This document shows positions 24,978 to 33,862 of a stretch of DNA of 55,786 bases, in pieces. Numbering within the stretch: the first letter of the stretch is position 1; every line of letters begins with the position of its first letter. The translations under genes were made by a program, and so were the position numbers. The stretch is taken from NCBI GenBank assembly GCA_022827025.1, contig JAJDTT010000304.1, positions 1 to 55,786 of the forward strand. The letters are read 5' to 3'. Origin of the DNA: Acidobacteriota bacterium (lineage in GTDB: Bacteria > Acidobacteriota > UBA6911 > RPQK01 > JAJDTT01). Below the pieces are notes generated by a model that saw nothing but the letters and a program-made list of their open reading frames with translations, was not told the origin of the DNA and made no database searches.

Positions 24978-27797
24978 TCAGGGCTTGGCCAGGGCCGGCT
25001 CCCGGTGGTCCACCGGCACCGGCTCGCCTTCGATGGTCACGTCGGGCAGGGCGAAGCTCTCTTCGATCCCGGTGACCACCTTCTCCAGCCGAACCGCGCT
25101 CACCTTGTATTCGGGGCAACCGGTGAACTCGTCCTTGGCGTCGCCCACCAGGATGTTGGTGCGGGTCTCGGGGTAGTGGAAGGTCATGAAGACGGTTCCC
25201 ACGTTGCTGGCCTTGGTGATCTGGGCCTTGACCCTTACCCGTCCCCGGCGGGAGATGACGTCCACCATTTCCCCCTCTTTGATGCCGAGGGAGCGGGCGT
25301 CCCGCGGATGGATCCGTACCTTCTCCTCCCGGGCCTTGTCCAGCTTGCTCACGGCGGTGCGGCGGGTCTGGGTGCCCACGTTGTAGTGGAAGAGCATGCG
25401 GCCGGTGGTGAGATAGAAGGGGAACTCGTCGTCAGGCAGCTCTCCCGGTTCCTGCCAGGGGGTGACCGTCAACTGCGCCTTGCCGCGCAGGAAGTCGCCT
25501 CCTTCATGGACGATCTCCGTGCCCGGGTGGTTCTCGTCCCAGCAGGGCCACTGGAGGAAACCCTCCTTCTCCAGCCGGTCGTAGCGGACGCCGCCCCACT
25601 TGGGAGTGAGCCGGGCGATCTCGTCCATGATCCGGCTGGGGTCGATGGGAGTCCCCGGGCCGTCGTCGAAGCCCAGGTCGAAGCCCATGCGGCGGGCCAC
25701 CGTGTTGACCACGTCTCCGTCTGCCAATAGCTCGCCGGGAGGCGGAGCCACCTTGCGCACGCGCTGGATCCGCCGGTCGGAGTTGGTGAAGGTGCCGTCC
25801 TTCTCCAGGAAGGTGGAGCCGGGCAGCACCACGTCGGCGTACTTGGCCGTCTCGCACATGAAGATGTCCTGGACCACCAGGAAGTCCAGCTTCTCCAGGG
25901 CTCCCACCACATGCGCGGTGTCCGGGTCCGACTGGGCGATGTCTTCGGCCAGCACGTACATGGCCTTGAGAGTGCCTTCGTGCGCCGCGTCGAACATGTC
26001 GGGGATGCGCAGGCCCGTGTTGTCCGGCATGGAACAACCCCAGACCGCCTCGTGCTCGGCCCGCGCCTGAGGATCGGTGGTCTGGCGGTAGTCGCTGAAG
26101 ACGTTGGGGAGCGCGCCCATGTCGGACGCTCCCTGCACGTTGTTCTGTCCCCGGATGGGACAGGTTCCGGTTCCCGGCCGCCCGATGTTTCCGGTCATGA
26201 CCGCCATGTTGATCATGCCGAAGACGGCGTTGGACCCGTGTCCGGCTTCGGTCACTCCCAGACCCCACAGGATCTGGCTGGCGCCGCTGGCCGCATACAT
26301 CCGGGCCGCCTTGCGAATCAGGCCGGGATCCACCCCGCTGATCTCGCCGGCCCATTCGGGCGTGCAGGACGCCAACTCGGCCCGGAGTTCGTCGAATCCT
26401 TCGCTGTACCGGTCGATGAAGTCCTGGTCGATGAGCCTCTCCGTGAGCAGGACGTGCTGCATGGCGTTGATCACGGCCACGTTGGAGCCGGGCTTCAGCG
26501 GCAGGTGCAGGTCGGACCATCGCGCGAGCTCCGTGTTCCGGGGGTCCAGGACGATGAGCTGGCAGCCCTTGAGGACGGCCTGCTTCATCCGGGCCCCGAA
26601 GACCGGGTGGGCCTCGGTGGGGTTGGCGCCCACGATCATGAGCAGCTTCGACTTCTCCACGTCCTGGAAGCTGTTGGTCCCGGCCCCCGTCCCCAACGCG
26701 GCGCCCAGGGCGAAGGCGGAGGGGGAGTGGCAGACTCGGGAGCAGTTGTCCACGGAGTTGGTCCGCATGATGGTGCGGGTGAACTTCTGGGTCAGGAAAT
26801 TCTCTTCGTTGGTGCAGCGGGAGGAGCTGATGAAGGCGAACCCTTCCGGACCGTACCGTTCCCGGACCTCCAGCAAGTTGCGGGCGATCAGGTCGAAGGC
26901 CTCGTCCCAGGAGGCCTCGCGGAAGTTGCCTTCGCCGTCCTTGATCAGCGGAACCCGCAGCCGGTCCTTGCTCTTGCCGAACTGGTGGGCGAACCGGCCC
27001 TTGACGCAGGTGTGGCCCAGATTCGCGCTCCCCTCGGGATTCGGCTCGATGTTGACGATCTCGCCGTCCTTCATGTTCACGTTCAGCGAACAGCCGACTC
27101 CGCAGTAGCTGCAGGTGGTGGTGACGGACTCGTCCGGCAGGCCATGGGCCCGGGTCTGGGTCTCCTCCAGGGCGGCGACGGGGCATTCGAACACGCACTG
27201 CCCGCAACTGACGCAGTCGGCCTCCTCGAAGCCGGTGTCGTTCCCCGCGATGACCTGGACGTCGTAGCCGCGCCCCGACATTCCCAGGATGAAGGAACCC
27301 TGGATCTCGTCGCAGGCCCGCACGCACCGGGCGCAGCCGATGCACTTGTCCATCTCCAGCTTGATGAAGGGATGGGTGTTGTCCATGGGTGGCGTGTGCG
27401 TGCGCGGGTTCTCGTAGCGGGGGGTGCGCAGTCCCACGTCCTGGGCCAGGGACTGGAGCTCGCAACGGCCGTTGGCCGTGCAGTCCAGGCATTCCAGGGG
27501 ATGGTCCGAGACGATCAGCTCGGTGATGTTGCGGCGCAGACGGGTGAGCAGTGGAGATCGCGTGGTGTAGACGCCGCCGTCCCGAACCTGGGTATGACAC
27601 GAAGCCACCGGCTTGCCTCCAACCTGTTCCACCAGGCAGGTCCGGCAGGCGCCGAACGGCTCCATGCGGTCGGAGTAGCAGAGCGTCGGGACGGTGCGCC
27701 CGATGGGCTTCATGGCCTCCAGAATGGTCGCTCCGCGAGAAACGGTGACGGATCGGCCGTCGATGGTCGCGGAAACGTGCCCATTCTGTTGACTCAT
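24978..27797 (-). CDS. fdhA: NAD-dependent formate dehydrogenase, catalytic alpha subunit
   Basis: The 939-residue molybdopterin enzyme is expected to oxidise formate to CO2. From the N-terminus it has a 2Fe-2S domain (Cys40, 51, 54, 67), a NuoG-type His-Cys cluster (HPLECLDC, Cys103, 106, 112) and two 4Fe-4S ferredoxin motifs (Cys152-162, Cys195-205). The Mo-bisPGD domain carries another cluster (Cys229, 232, 236, 264). The active-site ligand is Cys356 in NCSRVCHSPS, not selenocysteine. The C-terminal MoCo-binding domain includes FYLTTGRMLFHYNVGTQTRR. The last gene in a minus-strand set, it works with the NuoE-NuoF-like subunit (28020-29795), which should pass electrons to NAD. The 222-bp gap between them holds a duplicated gene tail and palindromes. 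Confidence 0.92.
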   Translation of the reverse strand: MSQQNGHVSATIDGRSVTVSRGATILEAMKPIGRTVPTLCYSDRMEPFGACRTCLVEQVGGKPVASCHTQVRDGGVYTTRSPLLTRLRRNITELIVSDHPLECLDCTANGRCELQSLAQDVGLRTPRYENPRTHTPPMDNTHPFIKLEMDKCIGCARCVRACDEIQGSFILGMSGRGYDVQVIAGNDTGFEEADCVSCGQCVFECPVAALEETQTRAHGLPDESVTTTCSYCGVGCSLNVNMKDGEIVNIEPNPEGSANLGHTCVKGRFAHQFGKSKDRLRVPLIKDGEGNFREASWDEAFDLIARNLLEVRERYGPEGFAFISSSRCTNEENFLTQKFTRTIMRTNSVDNCSRVCHSPSAFALGAALGTGAGTNSFQDVEKSKLLMIVGANPTEAHPVFGARMKQAVLKGCQLIVLDPRNTELARWSDLHLPLKPGSNVAVINAMQHVLLTERLIDQDFIDRYSEGFDELRAELASCTPEWAGEISGVDPGLIRKAARMYAASGASQILWGLGVTEAGHGSNAVFGMINMAVMTGNIGRPGTGTCPIRGQNNVQGASDMGALPNVFSDYRQTTDPQARAEHEAVWGCSMPDNTGLRIPDMFDAAHEGTLKAMYVLAEDIAQSDPDTAHVVGALEKLDFLVVQDIFMCETAKYADVVLPGSTFLEKDGTFTNSDRRIQRVRKVAPPPGELLADGDVVNTVARRMGFDLGFDDGPGTPIDPSRIMDEIARLTPKWGGVRYDRLEKEGFLQWPCWDENHPGTEIVHEGGDFLRGKAQLTVTPWQEPGELPDDEFPFYLTTGRMLFHYNVGTQTRRTAVSKLDKAREEKVRIHPRDARSLGIKEGEMVDVISRRGRVRVKAQITKASNVGTVFMTFHYPETRTNILVGDAKDEFTGCPEYKVSAVRLEKVVTGIEESFALPDVTIEGEPVPVDHREPALAKP

Positions 27798-27857
27798 CAG
27801 CGAACTCCTATGCCGTACCCGCCAGTCTACTACGTTTTAGGGGATACCGCCTACACG

Positions 27858-27895
27858 CCTCTCCGGTACCGGTCGATCTCACCGGGAAAGAACTC
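27858..27895 (-). repeat. duplicated 3' end of the formate dehydrogenase beta gene
   Basis: Thirty-eight bases match 28036-28073, the tail of the beta-subunit gene, with three substitutions. Read on the minus strand it encodes EFFPGEIDRYRRGV then a stop, against EFFPGEIDRYRRGKGKS in the intact gene. The two copies bracket 140 bases of palindrome-rich DNA. Confidence 0.8.
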
Positions 27896-27965
27896 TTGGA
27901 GGGGGGACATTCTTGTCCCCCTCTTCACCCGGACTCGGAACGGGCGGACAAAAAGTCCGCGCTCC
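27896..27965. repeat. two palindromic (REP-like) hairpins inside a gene-tail duplication
   Basis: One hairpin pairs GGGGGACA with TGTCCCCC around ATTCT (about 27902-27923). The second pairs GCGGAC with GTCCGC around AAAAA (about 27949-27965). Both look like dispersed extragenic palindromes. They lie between the two halves of the duplicated formate dehydrogenase tail and so inside the fdh operon. Confidence 0.65.
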
Positions 27966-28019
27966 CAAATTCTCCCTTTTCTGCCAGGATTGCGCCGGCT
28001 CGCGGCCGGTGGGGAAGCA

Positions 28020-29795
28020 TTACGATTTACCCTTTCCTCTCCGGTACCGGTCGATCTCGCCGGGAAAAAATTCCATCAAGTTCTCGATGGGAATGGGGAT
28101 CATTCCGCCCAAGGCGCAGAGGCTGCCGTATTTCATGGTCTCGCACAATTCTGAGAGCAACTGCAGTTTGTCGTCGGTCACTCCGGAGCCGTTGGGGTCC
28201 AAAAATTGGTCGAACATTTCGGTGCCCCGCACGGCGCCGATGCGGCAGGGGAAGCACTTCCCGCAGCTTTCGACGGCGCAGAAGGCCATCAGGGCCCGGC
28301 CGATCTCCACCAGGTCGTCCCGTTGGGAGTAGACGACCACGCCGGCGTGACCCAGAATGCCGCCGGCTTCGGCCATGGTTTCGAAGGCCAAGGGCGTGTC
28401 CAGCTTGCTCTCGGGCAGGATGCCGCCCAGGGGCCCTCCCACCTGGACCGCTTTGAAGACCTCCCCGGACGCCATCCCGCCGGCCCGCCGGAAGATCAGG
28501 TCCCGCAAGGTGACGCCCAACTCGATCTCGTAGAGCCCAGGCCGACGGACCCGGGTGTTGAGGCTGACCAGCTTGGTGCCCCGGGATTTGCCGTGGCCGT
28601 AGGATGCATAGGCGGCTCCGCCATGTTCGATGATCCAGGGCAGGTTGTGCAGCGTCTCCACGTTGTTCACCGCCGTGGGACAACCGTAGAGCCCCTTCTC
28701 GGCCGGAAAGGGCGGCTTGAAGCTGACGATGGCCGGGACCCCTTCGATGGACCGGAGCAGCGAGGTCTCCTCGCCGCAGATGTAGGCCCCCTGACCCTTG
28801 ACGATCCTGACCTGGCAGGAGAAATCGCTTCCCAGAATGTTCGACCCCACCAAGCCCGCTTCTTCGGCATCGGCGATCGCCCGGCGCATCACGCGGAGCA
28901 GGCGCGGATACTCGAAACGGATGTAGAGGATCACCTCCTGGGCGCCGCAGGAGTACGCGGCCAGCAGCGCGCCTTCCAACTGGGTGTGGGGATCGCGCTC
29001 CATCAGTTCCTTGTCGATGTAGGAGCCGGCGTCCCCCTCGTCGCAATTGACCACCACGAACTTGCGGCCGTCGGCCGAGGCGGACCGTGACACCGTTTCC
29101 AGCTTGATGCCCGACGGAAAACCGGCTCCTCCCCGTCCCCGGAGGCCGCTGGCCTTGATCTCGTCGATCACCTGTCGGGGACTCATGGACGCGAGAGCCT
29201 TCTCCAGGGAACTGTAGGCACCGGCATCGCGGGCGCCTTGGAGAGAGGCGACGTCCCGGTCGAACCGCCGGAGCAGGATGCAGGGCTCGCCGTCCCGGGG
29301 CATGTGGATCGGGTTGTTGGGTTCGTTCAGTCCATGCGGAGCGCCGGACCGGGCGTACTCCAGCACCGATTCGAGTGCTCCTTCACCGGCCATGCTGACC
29401 GGCTCGTTGTCCAGCATGACGTTGGGTCCCAGGCCGCAATAGCCGAGACAAGTGACGTGCTCCACCCGCACCCCGTTGGCGCCGACGCCCCCGGGAGCGT
29501 CGAGGCCGCAGGTTTCAAGCAGCTTTTCCTCGCAGGAGACGAACCCGGCGACACGGCAAGCCTCGCCGTTGCAGACCTTGACGACGCGTTCGGCCGGCCG
29601 GTCGTGGGTGAGTTCCTCGTAGAACTTGGCCGTGGCCCGGATCTGCTGCGGAGGGAGGTGGTGCTGGCGGGCCAGACGGTCGATGTCCCGGTCGCCGATG
29701 TAGCCCTGCCGCTCGTGAAGCTTCGAGAGCTCGTCGTAGACGGTCTGTCCATGACCCAGAAACTTGTTCTGGAGGGCGATCAGGTTCTCGCTCAT
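28020..29795 (-). CDS. formate dehydrogenase beta subunit, NuoE-NuoF fusion type
   Basis: The 591-residue flavoprotein carries a NuoE-like thioredoxin-fold 2Fe-2S domain at its N-terminus (Cys75, Cys80, Cys116, Cys120). A NuoF-like domain follows, with SGLRGRGGAGFPSGIK (FMN/NADH site), GAYICGEETSLLRSIEG and a C-terminal 4Fe-4S motif, ESCGKCFPCRIG. It should take electrons from the alpha subunit and reduce NAD at FMN, as in soluble NAD-dependent formate dehydrogenases. Complex I is unlikely because no other nuo genes are present. It starts 19 bp after the gamma-glutamyltransferase gene. The C-terminus GKGKS appears to be set by inserted DNA: a second copy of the tail at 27858-27895 ends differently. 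Confidence 0.92.
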   Translation of the reverse strand: MSENLIALQNKFLGHGQTVYDELSKLHERQGYIGDRDIDRLARQHHLPPQQIRATAKFYEELTHDRPAERVVKVCNGEACRVAGFVSCEEKLLETCGLDAPGGVGANGVRVEHVTCLGYCGLGPNVMLDNEPVSMAGEGALESVLEYARSGAPHGLNEPNNPIHMPRDGEPCILLRRFDRDVASLQGARDAGAYSSLEKALASMSPRQVIDEIKASGLRGRGGAGFPSGIKLETVSRSASADGRKFVVVNCDEGDAGSYIDKELMERDPHTQLEGALLAAYSCGAQEVILYIRFEYPRLLRVMRRAIADAEEAGLVGSNILGSDFSCQVRIVKGQGAYICGEETSLLRSIEGVPAIVSFKPPFPAEKGLYGCPTAVNNVETLHNLPWIIEHGGAAYASYGHGKSRGTKLVSLNTRVRRPGLYEIELGVTLRDLIFRRAGGMASGEVFKAVQVGGPLGGILPESKLDTPLAFETMAEAGGILGHAGVVVYSQRDDLVEIGRALMAFCAVESCGKCFPCRIGAVRGTEMFDQFLDPNGSGVTDDKLQLLSELCETMKYGSLCALGGMIPIPIENLMEFFPGEIDRYRRGKGKS

Positions 29796-29814
29796 GGGCC
29801 AATCCTCTCCGGCT

Positions 29815-31428
29815 TCAGGTTAGCAGAGCCATCCCGCCGCTGCCGGTGTCGGCGCCTCCCGAGAGCCGGCCGGTCTCGGGGTCGATGACGATGGCGTGAA
29901 CCAGTCCCATCCCGCCGTGACTCAGGGGCAGCCGCTCGATGGGATGATTCCGGCGGACCCGGGCGCAGACGAACTCGGGGATCCGGGCCTGGCAGCGGAT
30001 CAGGTCTCCCTGGCAGTCGAAACGGGGAGCCAGCACCGCGTCGCTGGCGCTCATCCCGAAATCCAGGATGTTGAGCAGGACCTGGAGGACGGAAGTGATG
30101 ATTCGAGTCGCCCCGGGCGCCCCGATCACCACCACCGGACGATCCCCCTTATAGACCAGGGTCGGCGTCATTCCCGTGGTTCGCCCCTTGCCCGGAGCGA
30201 TGGAGTTGGGATGGCCGGCCAAGGGGTGAAAGTTGATCATGGAGTTGTTGTACATGAAGCCCAGACCCGGCGTGATCACTCCCGACGACATCCCCAGGGA
30301 GTGGGTCAATGAGACACAGTTTCCCTCGGAGTCCACCACGCTGACCTGGGTCGTGTCGGGCGGTTCCGGCGCCATGGGCTCCACGGTGATGGCGCCGCCC
30401 TCCTCGATAATGCGGCGCCAGTGGGAGGCGCGTTCCTTGGAGGTCATCCAGTCCAGGGGGACGTCCACGAAGTCCGGATCGGCCAGGTGCAGGCTCCGGT
30501 CGGCGAAGGCGGCCTTCATGGCCATGGCGACCCGCTCGATATAGGCCGGGGAGTTGTGTCCCAGGCTGGCCAGATTCCAACCCTCCAGGATGTTGAGGAT
30601 GGCCGCCAGGGTCGGACCCCCATGGGGCGGCTGAGCGCTCACCACCCGGTATCCCCGATAGGTTCCCACCACCGGATCCGGATCCCGGAGCCGGTAATCG
30701 GCCAGGTCGCCTGCGGTGACGAAGCTGCCGTTGGCGGCGAGGTCGGCAGCCATGGTCTCCGCCAATTCCCCGCGATAGAAATCTTCGGGCCCGTGATCGG
30801 CCAGGTGCTCGAGGGTCGCGGCGTAGTCGGGGTTGGGCACCCGGTCGCCGACCTCGTAGGGTCGTTCGCCCCGGTTGAGATAAATCCGGCTCGCCTCGAC
30901 GTTGCCCCGGACGTAGTCCATCAGGCAGGAGGCTTCCGGATAGGCGGGCCTCGCCCTCCATCCGTCGGCCAGATTCTTGTCCACCAGGAAGCCTTCCCGG
31001 GCAATTCCGGCCGCCGGCTCCAGGACGGCCTGCCAGGAACGGGTTCCCCAGCGCTCCAGCATGGCGGCGAATCCCTTGACCGCTCCGGGGACGCAGACGG
31101 ACTGGTATCCGAGGTCGTTGACCTTGTCCTTCAAGAAGAAGCCCCAGCCGTCGGGATTGGATCCCAGGACCGCCTTCTCCCACATGGCGGGAGAGACCTT
31201 CGAACCGGCCACTGCGGGGGCATCCAGGACCCGCCCGTTCCCCTCGGGATCGCCGGCGAGGTGGAGCGTCGCGATGATGTAGCCGCCGATCCCGCACATG
31301 TGGGGGCTCAGCACCGACTGCACCAGGGCGCAGGTGACGGCGGCGTCCACCGCGTTGCCGCCCGACATCAGGACCTTGGCCCCCTCTTCCACCGCCACGG
31401 GCTGGGGAGCGACGATCATTCCGGGCAT
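29815..31428 (-). CDS. ggt: gamma-glutamyltransferase family protein
   Basis: This Ntn-hydrolase of 537 residues resembles gamma-glutamyltranspeptidase. It begins with GGNAVDAAVTCALVQSVLSP and CGIGGYIIATLH. The self-cleavage and catalytic threonine is Thr359 in PPDTTQVSVVDSEGN, followed by SLTHSLGMSSGV, the nucleophile-side loop and GGMGLVHAIVID. The start gives no signal peptide, unlike most periplasmic GGTs, so it may be cytoplasmic and act as an acylase or hydrolase rather than on glutathione. It is the first of three minus-strand genes with the formate dehydrogenase subunits, 19 bp away; any functional link is unproven. Confidence 0.88.
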   Translation of the reverse strand: MPGMIVAPQPVAVEEGAKVLMSGGNAVDAAVTCALVQSVLSPHMCGIGGYIIATLHLAGDPEGNGRVLDAPAVAGSKVSPAMWEKAVLGSNPDGWGFFLKDKVNDLGYQSVCVPGAVKGFAAMLERWGTRSWQAVLEPAAGIAREGFLVDKNLADGWRARPAYPEASCLMDYVRGNVEASRIYLNRGERPYEVGDRVPNPDYAATLEHLADHGPEDFYRGELAETMAADLAANGSFVTAGDLADYRLRDPDPVVGTYRGYRVVSAQPPHGGPTLAAILNILEGWNLASLGHNSPAYIERVAMAMKAAFADRSLHLADPDFVDVPLDWMTSKERASHWRRIIEEGGAITVEPMAPEPPDTTQVSVVDSEGNCVSLTHSLGMSSGVITPGLGFMYNNSMINFHPLAGHPNSIAPGKGRTTGMTPTLVYKGDRPVVVIGAPGATRIITSVLQVLLNILDFGMSASDAVLAPRFDCQGDLIRCQARIPEFVCARVRRNHPIERLPLSHGGMGLVHAIVIDPETGRLSGGADTGSGGMALLT

Positions 31429-31662
31429 GGGGGGCCTTCCTGGCGAATCCTAACTCTATTCAACAGTAGGGTTTGTCGGTCCTTCTCCATCTGGGATTCT
31501 GATACGTCCACCACCCAACGGAAACGGCGCAAGAACCTTCGCCACAATGCCTGAAACGATCATGTAAGTCGAGTTTTGGCGGTTCACCGGGAAAAACCTG
31601 CTGGATTTCGAACTCGCGCGAAGACTGTTGTATCGTGGGGAATATCCAGTTACTTAGTAACC

Positions 31663-31932
31663 ATGGGAAACGACCAAATGACAGCTACGAAGACCGTAAG
31701 AGTTTCGATGGACACGGAACTCTTGGGACGATTTGACAAGCGCGTGAAGCAGCTCGGTTCGACACGGTCTGCGTTTGCCAGGGAGGCGTTGCGAGCCGCA
31801 TTGGACCGCTCCGAAGACGCCGAGTTGGGAAAACGGCACCGGGCCGGCTATCGGAATCTTCCGTCCACTCACCGGGAGTTCTCCGTTCCGGAAGAGGACC
31901 TCGCTTGGGGCGATGATGCATGGAGTGATTGA
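31663..31932 (+). CDS. orphan ribbon-helix-helix antitoxin-like protein
   Basis: The 89-residue protein has KTVRVSMDTELLGRFDKRV and STRSAFAREALRAALDRSE, a ribbon-helix-helix domain like CopG/MazE-type antitoxins. An acidic tail (SVPEEDLAWGDDAWSD) would bind a toxin. ATG 31678 is an alternative start. No intact toxin follows: a GTG 2 bp after the stop opens only a 15-codon frame (31935-31982), so the partner appears lost or deleted. Confidence 0.7.
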   Translation: MGNDQMTATKTVRVSMDTELLGRFDKRVKQLGSTRSAFAREALRAALDRSEDAELGKRHRAGYRNLPSTHREFSVPEEDLAWGDDAWSD

Positions 31933-32024
31933 CCGTGTTCCTTGATGAGATTCGTTGCTTCGGAACCGAGCAGCGTTACTAGCGAGGAATCTGTCGGCTG
32001 CCGTATCATTGACGTCGAGTCGCC

Positions 32025-32213
32025 ATGCAGGAGATTGTCTTTGTCGTCGAGGAGGCCCCGGAGGGCGGGTTCACTGCGCGTTCCTTGGGCGTTTCCATTT
32101 TCACGGAAGCCGACACACTACCTCAGCTCAACGTCGCGATGCGGGATGCTGTCCGGTGTCACTTTGAAGAGCGCGATCGGCCGAAAGTCATTCAATTGCT
32201 CTCCACGACGTAG
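32025..32213 (+). CDS. HicB-like small protein (DUF1902-type), orphan
   Basis: The 62-residue protein MQEIVFVVEEAPEGGFTARS... belongs to the HicB-like antitoxin group, often mislabelled as 2-oxoisovalerate dehydrogenase. The segment RDAVRCHFEERDRPKVIQL is typical. The end LLSTT is shorter than usual, and no HicA gene follows. Instead its 3' end overlaps by 22 bases the convergent propeller gene, so rearrangement has probably removed the rest of the locus. Confidence 0.72.
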   Translation: MQEIVFVVEEAPEGGFTARSLGVSIFTEADTLPQLNVAMRDAVRCHFEERDRPKVIQLLSTT

Positions 32214-33697
32214 ACCGCATAGAGACGAGCGTCTTCCGGGCGGATCCCTTCCCAGTTGACGCGGACGCGGAACGGCCCCTCCACTCCTTCCAGGTGTTCC
32301 TTGCCGCGCCACGTCACCCGCTGCCGCAGGCCCGATTCCCGGAGCGAAATCGAAGTGTCTCCCGAATAGCCGGGCAACGGCTGGAATCGGTCGTCCAGGA
32401 CCTCGACCCGGAGCTGGCTCGACTCGGACAGTCCCCCGGCGTTGACGTAGATCTCCGCCCGAGGGGAGTCCAGTTCGATCGGCGTGGAAAGGAAATGGGC
32501 GCCCTCGGTTCGGGGCGCTGCGGCGAAGTATCCCAACCGGTCCCGGTCCCAAGTGGCCAGGCGGACGCCGGTGGGCCCCTCCGGGTCGAGCGCGACCCAG
32601 ATGCTGTACCAGAAGAAGGTCCGGTCTCCGATGTTCTCGAACCCCTGTCCCTGGATCAGGCGCGGTTCGGCCCCGTCCGCTTCCTCATACGAGGGCACGA
32701 TCTTGAAGTCGGGGATGGGCTCCTTGAAATGGATGGCGTCGTGGCTCACCACCAGGCCCAGGTCGCAGGTGGAGTAGCGCCGGTCGTTGGTCTGATTGTC
32801 GTATAGGCCGTAGAACCCGATGATCACGTTGCCCCGGTTCCAGAGGCTCGCCCCCATGTGGACCTGCTCTCCCCGATGGATCTCGAAATCGTAGAGCGGA
32901 CGCGGGGGGACGGGATCCCTCCGGAAGCTGAGATGGGCCGCGTCGCTCCAGTGGTCGAAATCGTGGGAGACGAAAGTGACCATGATTCGGTTCCGGGCCT
33001 TGGGGACGGGGTGGGGGATCGGTCCGCCCTGTCCGTTCAGGTAGTAGAAGCCGTTGAATCGAATCAGGCCGCCCGGCTCCATCCCGCTGCTCTTGAAAAT
33101 GGGGTTGTTGGGAGAGTCGGTCCAGCGCAGCCCGTCGGGACTGTAGGCTGCCATGATGGCTCGCGGATGCTCCTCCCGGACCATCTTGAAGCGCCGGTTG
33201 GGATCCGGGTCTTCGGGTTCGTGCAGGACCAGAACGTAGGCGCCCTTCATGGGACCTTCGCCGTTGGACAACACCAGGTTGTTCTGCCGGTCCCCGTTGT
33301 ACTCGACGAGTCCCAGGTCGGGTTTTTTCCAGTCGACGCCGTCCCGGGAGACCGCATAGAGGACCTGCCGTTTCCTGTCCTTGTCCCAGCCGGTGTACCA
33401 CATGCGGTACTCGCCATCGATTTTCAGGACGGTGCCGTAGTAATAGACCCGCGGGTGGTCCGGATCTCCCGGCTGGCCCGGAGCGACGATCAGCCGGTTC
33501 GGATGCAGGGGATCGGCTCCGGTTCCCTGATTGACCTTGCTCTTCCGTCCCGTCACCAATTCGAGCACCAAGCCCTTGCTGAAGGGAACGCTGTAGTCGT
33601 CGAAGGGGAAGAGGACCGTCTCCTTGCCGGCTCCGGCGCTCGGCTGCAGAGACAGGCTGAAGCCGATGAGAACGGCCAACATCATTCGAAGAGTCAT
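32192..33697 (-). CDS. secreted beta-propeller, glycosidase-like protein (paralogue 2)
   Basis: The product is 501 residues, starting at ATG 33697, where GGAGGT lies seven bases upstream. This gives a signal peptide (MTLRMMLAVLIGFSLSLQPSAGA); a frame to 33784 exists but lacks support. Blade motifs like those of the 2077 protein are present: EYRMWYTGWDKD, YAVSRDGVDWKKPDLGLVEY, YSPDGLRWTDSPNNP and LVVSHDAIHFKEP. A C-terminal beta domain (ELDSPRAEIYVNAGGLSES) also matches that of the paralogues. It is probably an exported enzyme acting on a carbohydrate or sulfated glycan, but no catalytic residues are assigned. It is divergent from the TPR lipoprotein gene. Confidence 0.72.
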   Translation of the reverse strand: MTLRMMLAVLIGFSLSLQPSAGAGKETVLFPFDDYSVPFSKGLVLELVTGRKSKVNQGTGADPLHPNRLIVAPGQPGDPDHPRVYYYGTVLKIDGEYRMWYTGWDKDRKRQVLYAVSRDGVDWKKPDLGLVEYNGDRQNNLVLSNGEGPMKGAYVLVLHEPEDPDPNRRFKMVREEHPRAIMAAYSPDGLRWTDSPNNPIFKSSGMEPGGLIRFNGFYYLNGQGGPIPHPVPKARNRIMVTFVSHDFDHWSDAAHLSFRRDPVPPRPLYDFEIHRGEQVHMGASLWNRGNVIIGFYGLYDNQTNDRRYSTCDLGLVVSHDAIHFKEPIPDFKIVPSYEEADGAEPRLIQGQGFENIGDRTFFWYSIWVALDPEGPTGVRLATWDRDRLGYFAAAPRTEGAHFLSTPIELDSPRAEIYVNAGGLSESSQLRVEVLDDRFQPLPGYSGDTSISLRESGLRQRVTWRGKEHLEGVEGPFRVRVNWEGIRPEDARLYAVYVVESN

Positions 33698-33862
33698 ACT
33701 TGGGACCTCCATGAACACGCACCTCCAAGGCTTCGGGCCAAACGCCCGGAAACGAGCTTTCCGGATATAATCGGAAGCATACAAGGTTACGTTTCCCGTC
33801 GCCGAATTTCGCGCTCCGGACTCAGGTCCCGGACGCCGGGGAGTTCCGGACGCAAGTGAACA

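Noticed and set aside
22768-25119. 783-residue reading frame on the minus strand
   Set aside because: It is antisense to the two Ldh-family genes, which have clear catalytic motifs; long antisense frames are expected in GC-rich DNA.
25911-28154. 747-residue plus-strand reading frame
   Set aside because: It is antisense to the formate dehydrogenase alpha gene and shows no domain; the opposite strand carries all iron-sulfur motifs.
31935-31982. 15-codon GTG frame after the orphan ribbon-helix-helix gene
   Set aside because: Too short and without toxin motifs; mentioned only as the place where a toxin would be expected.
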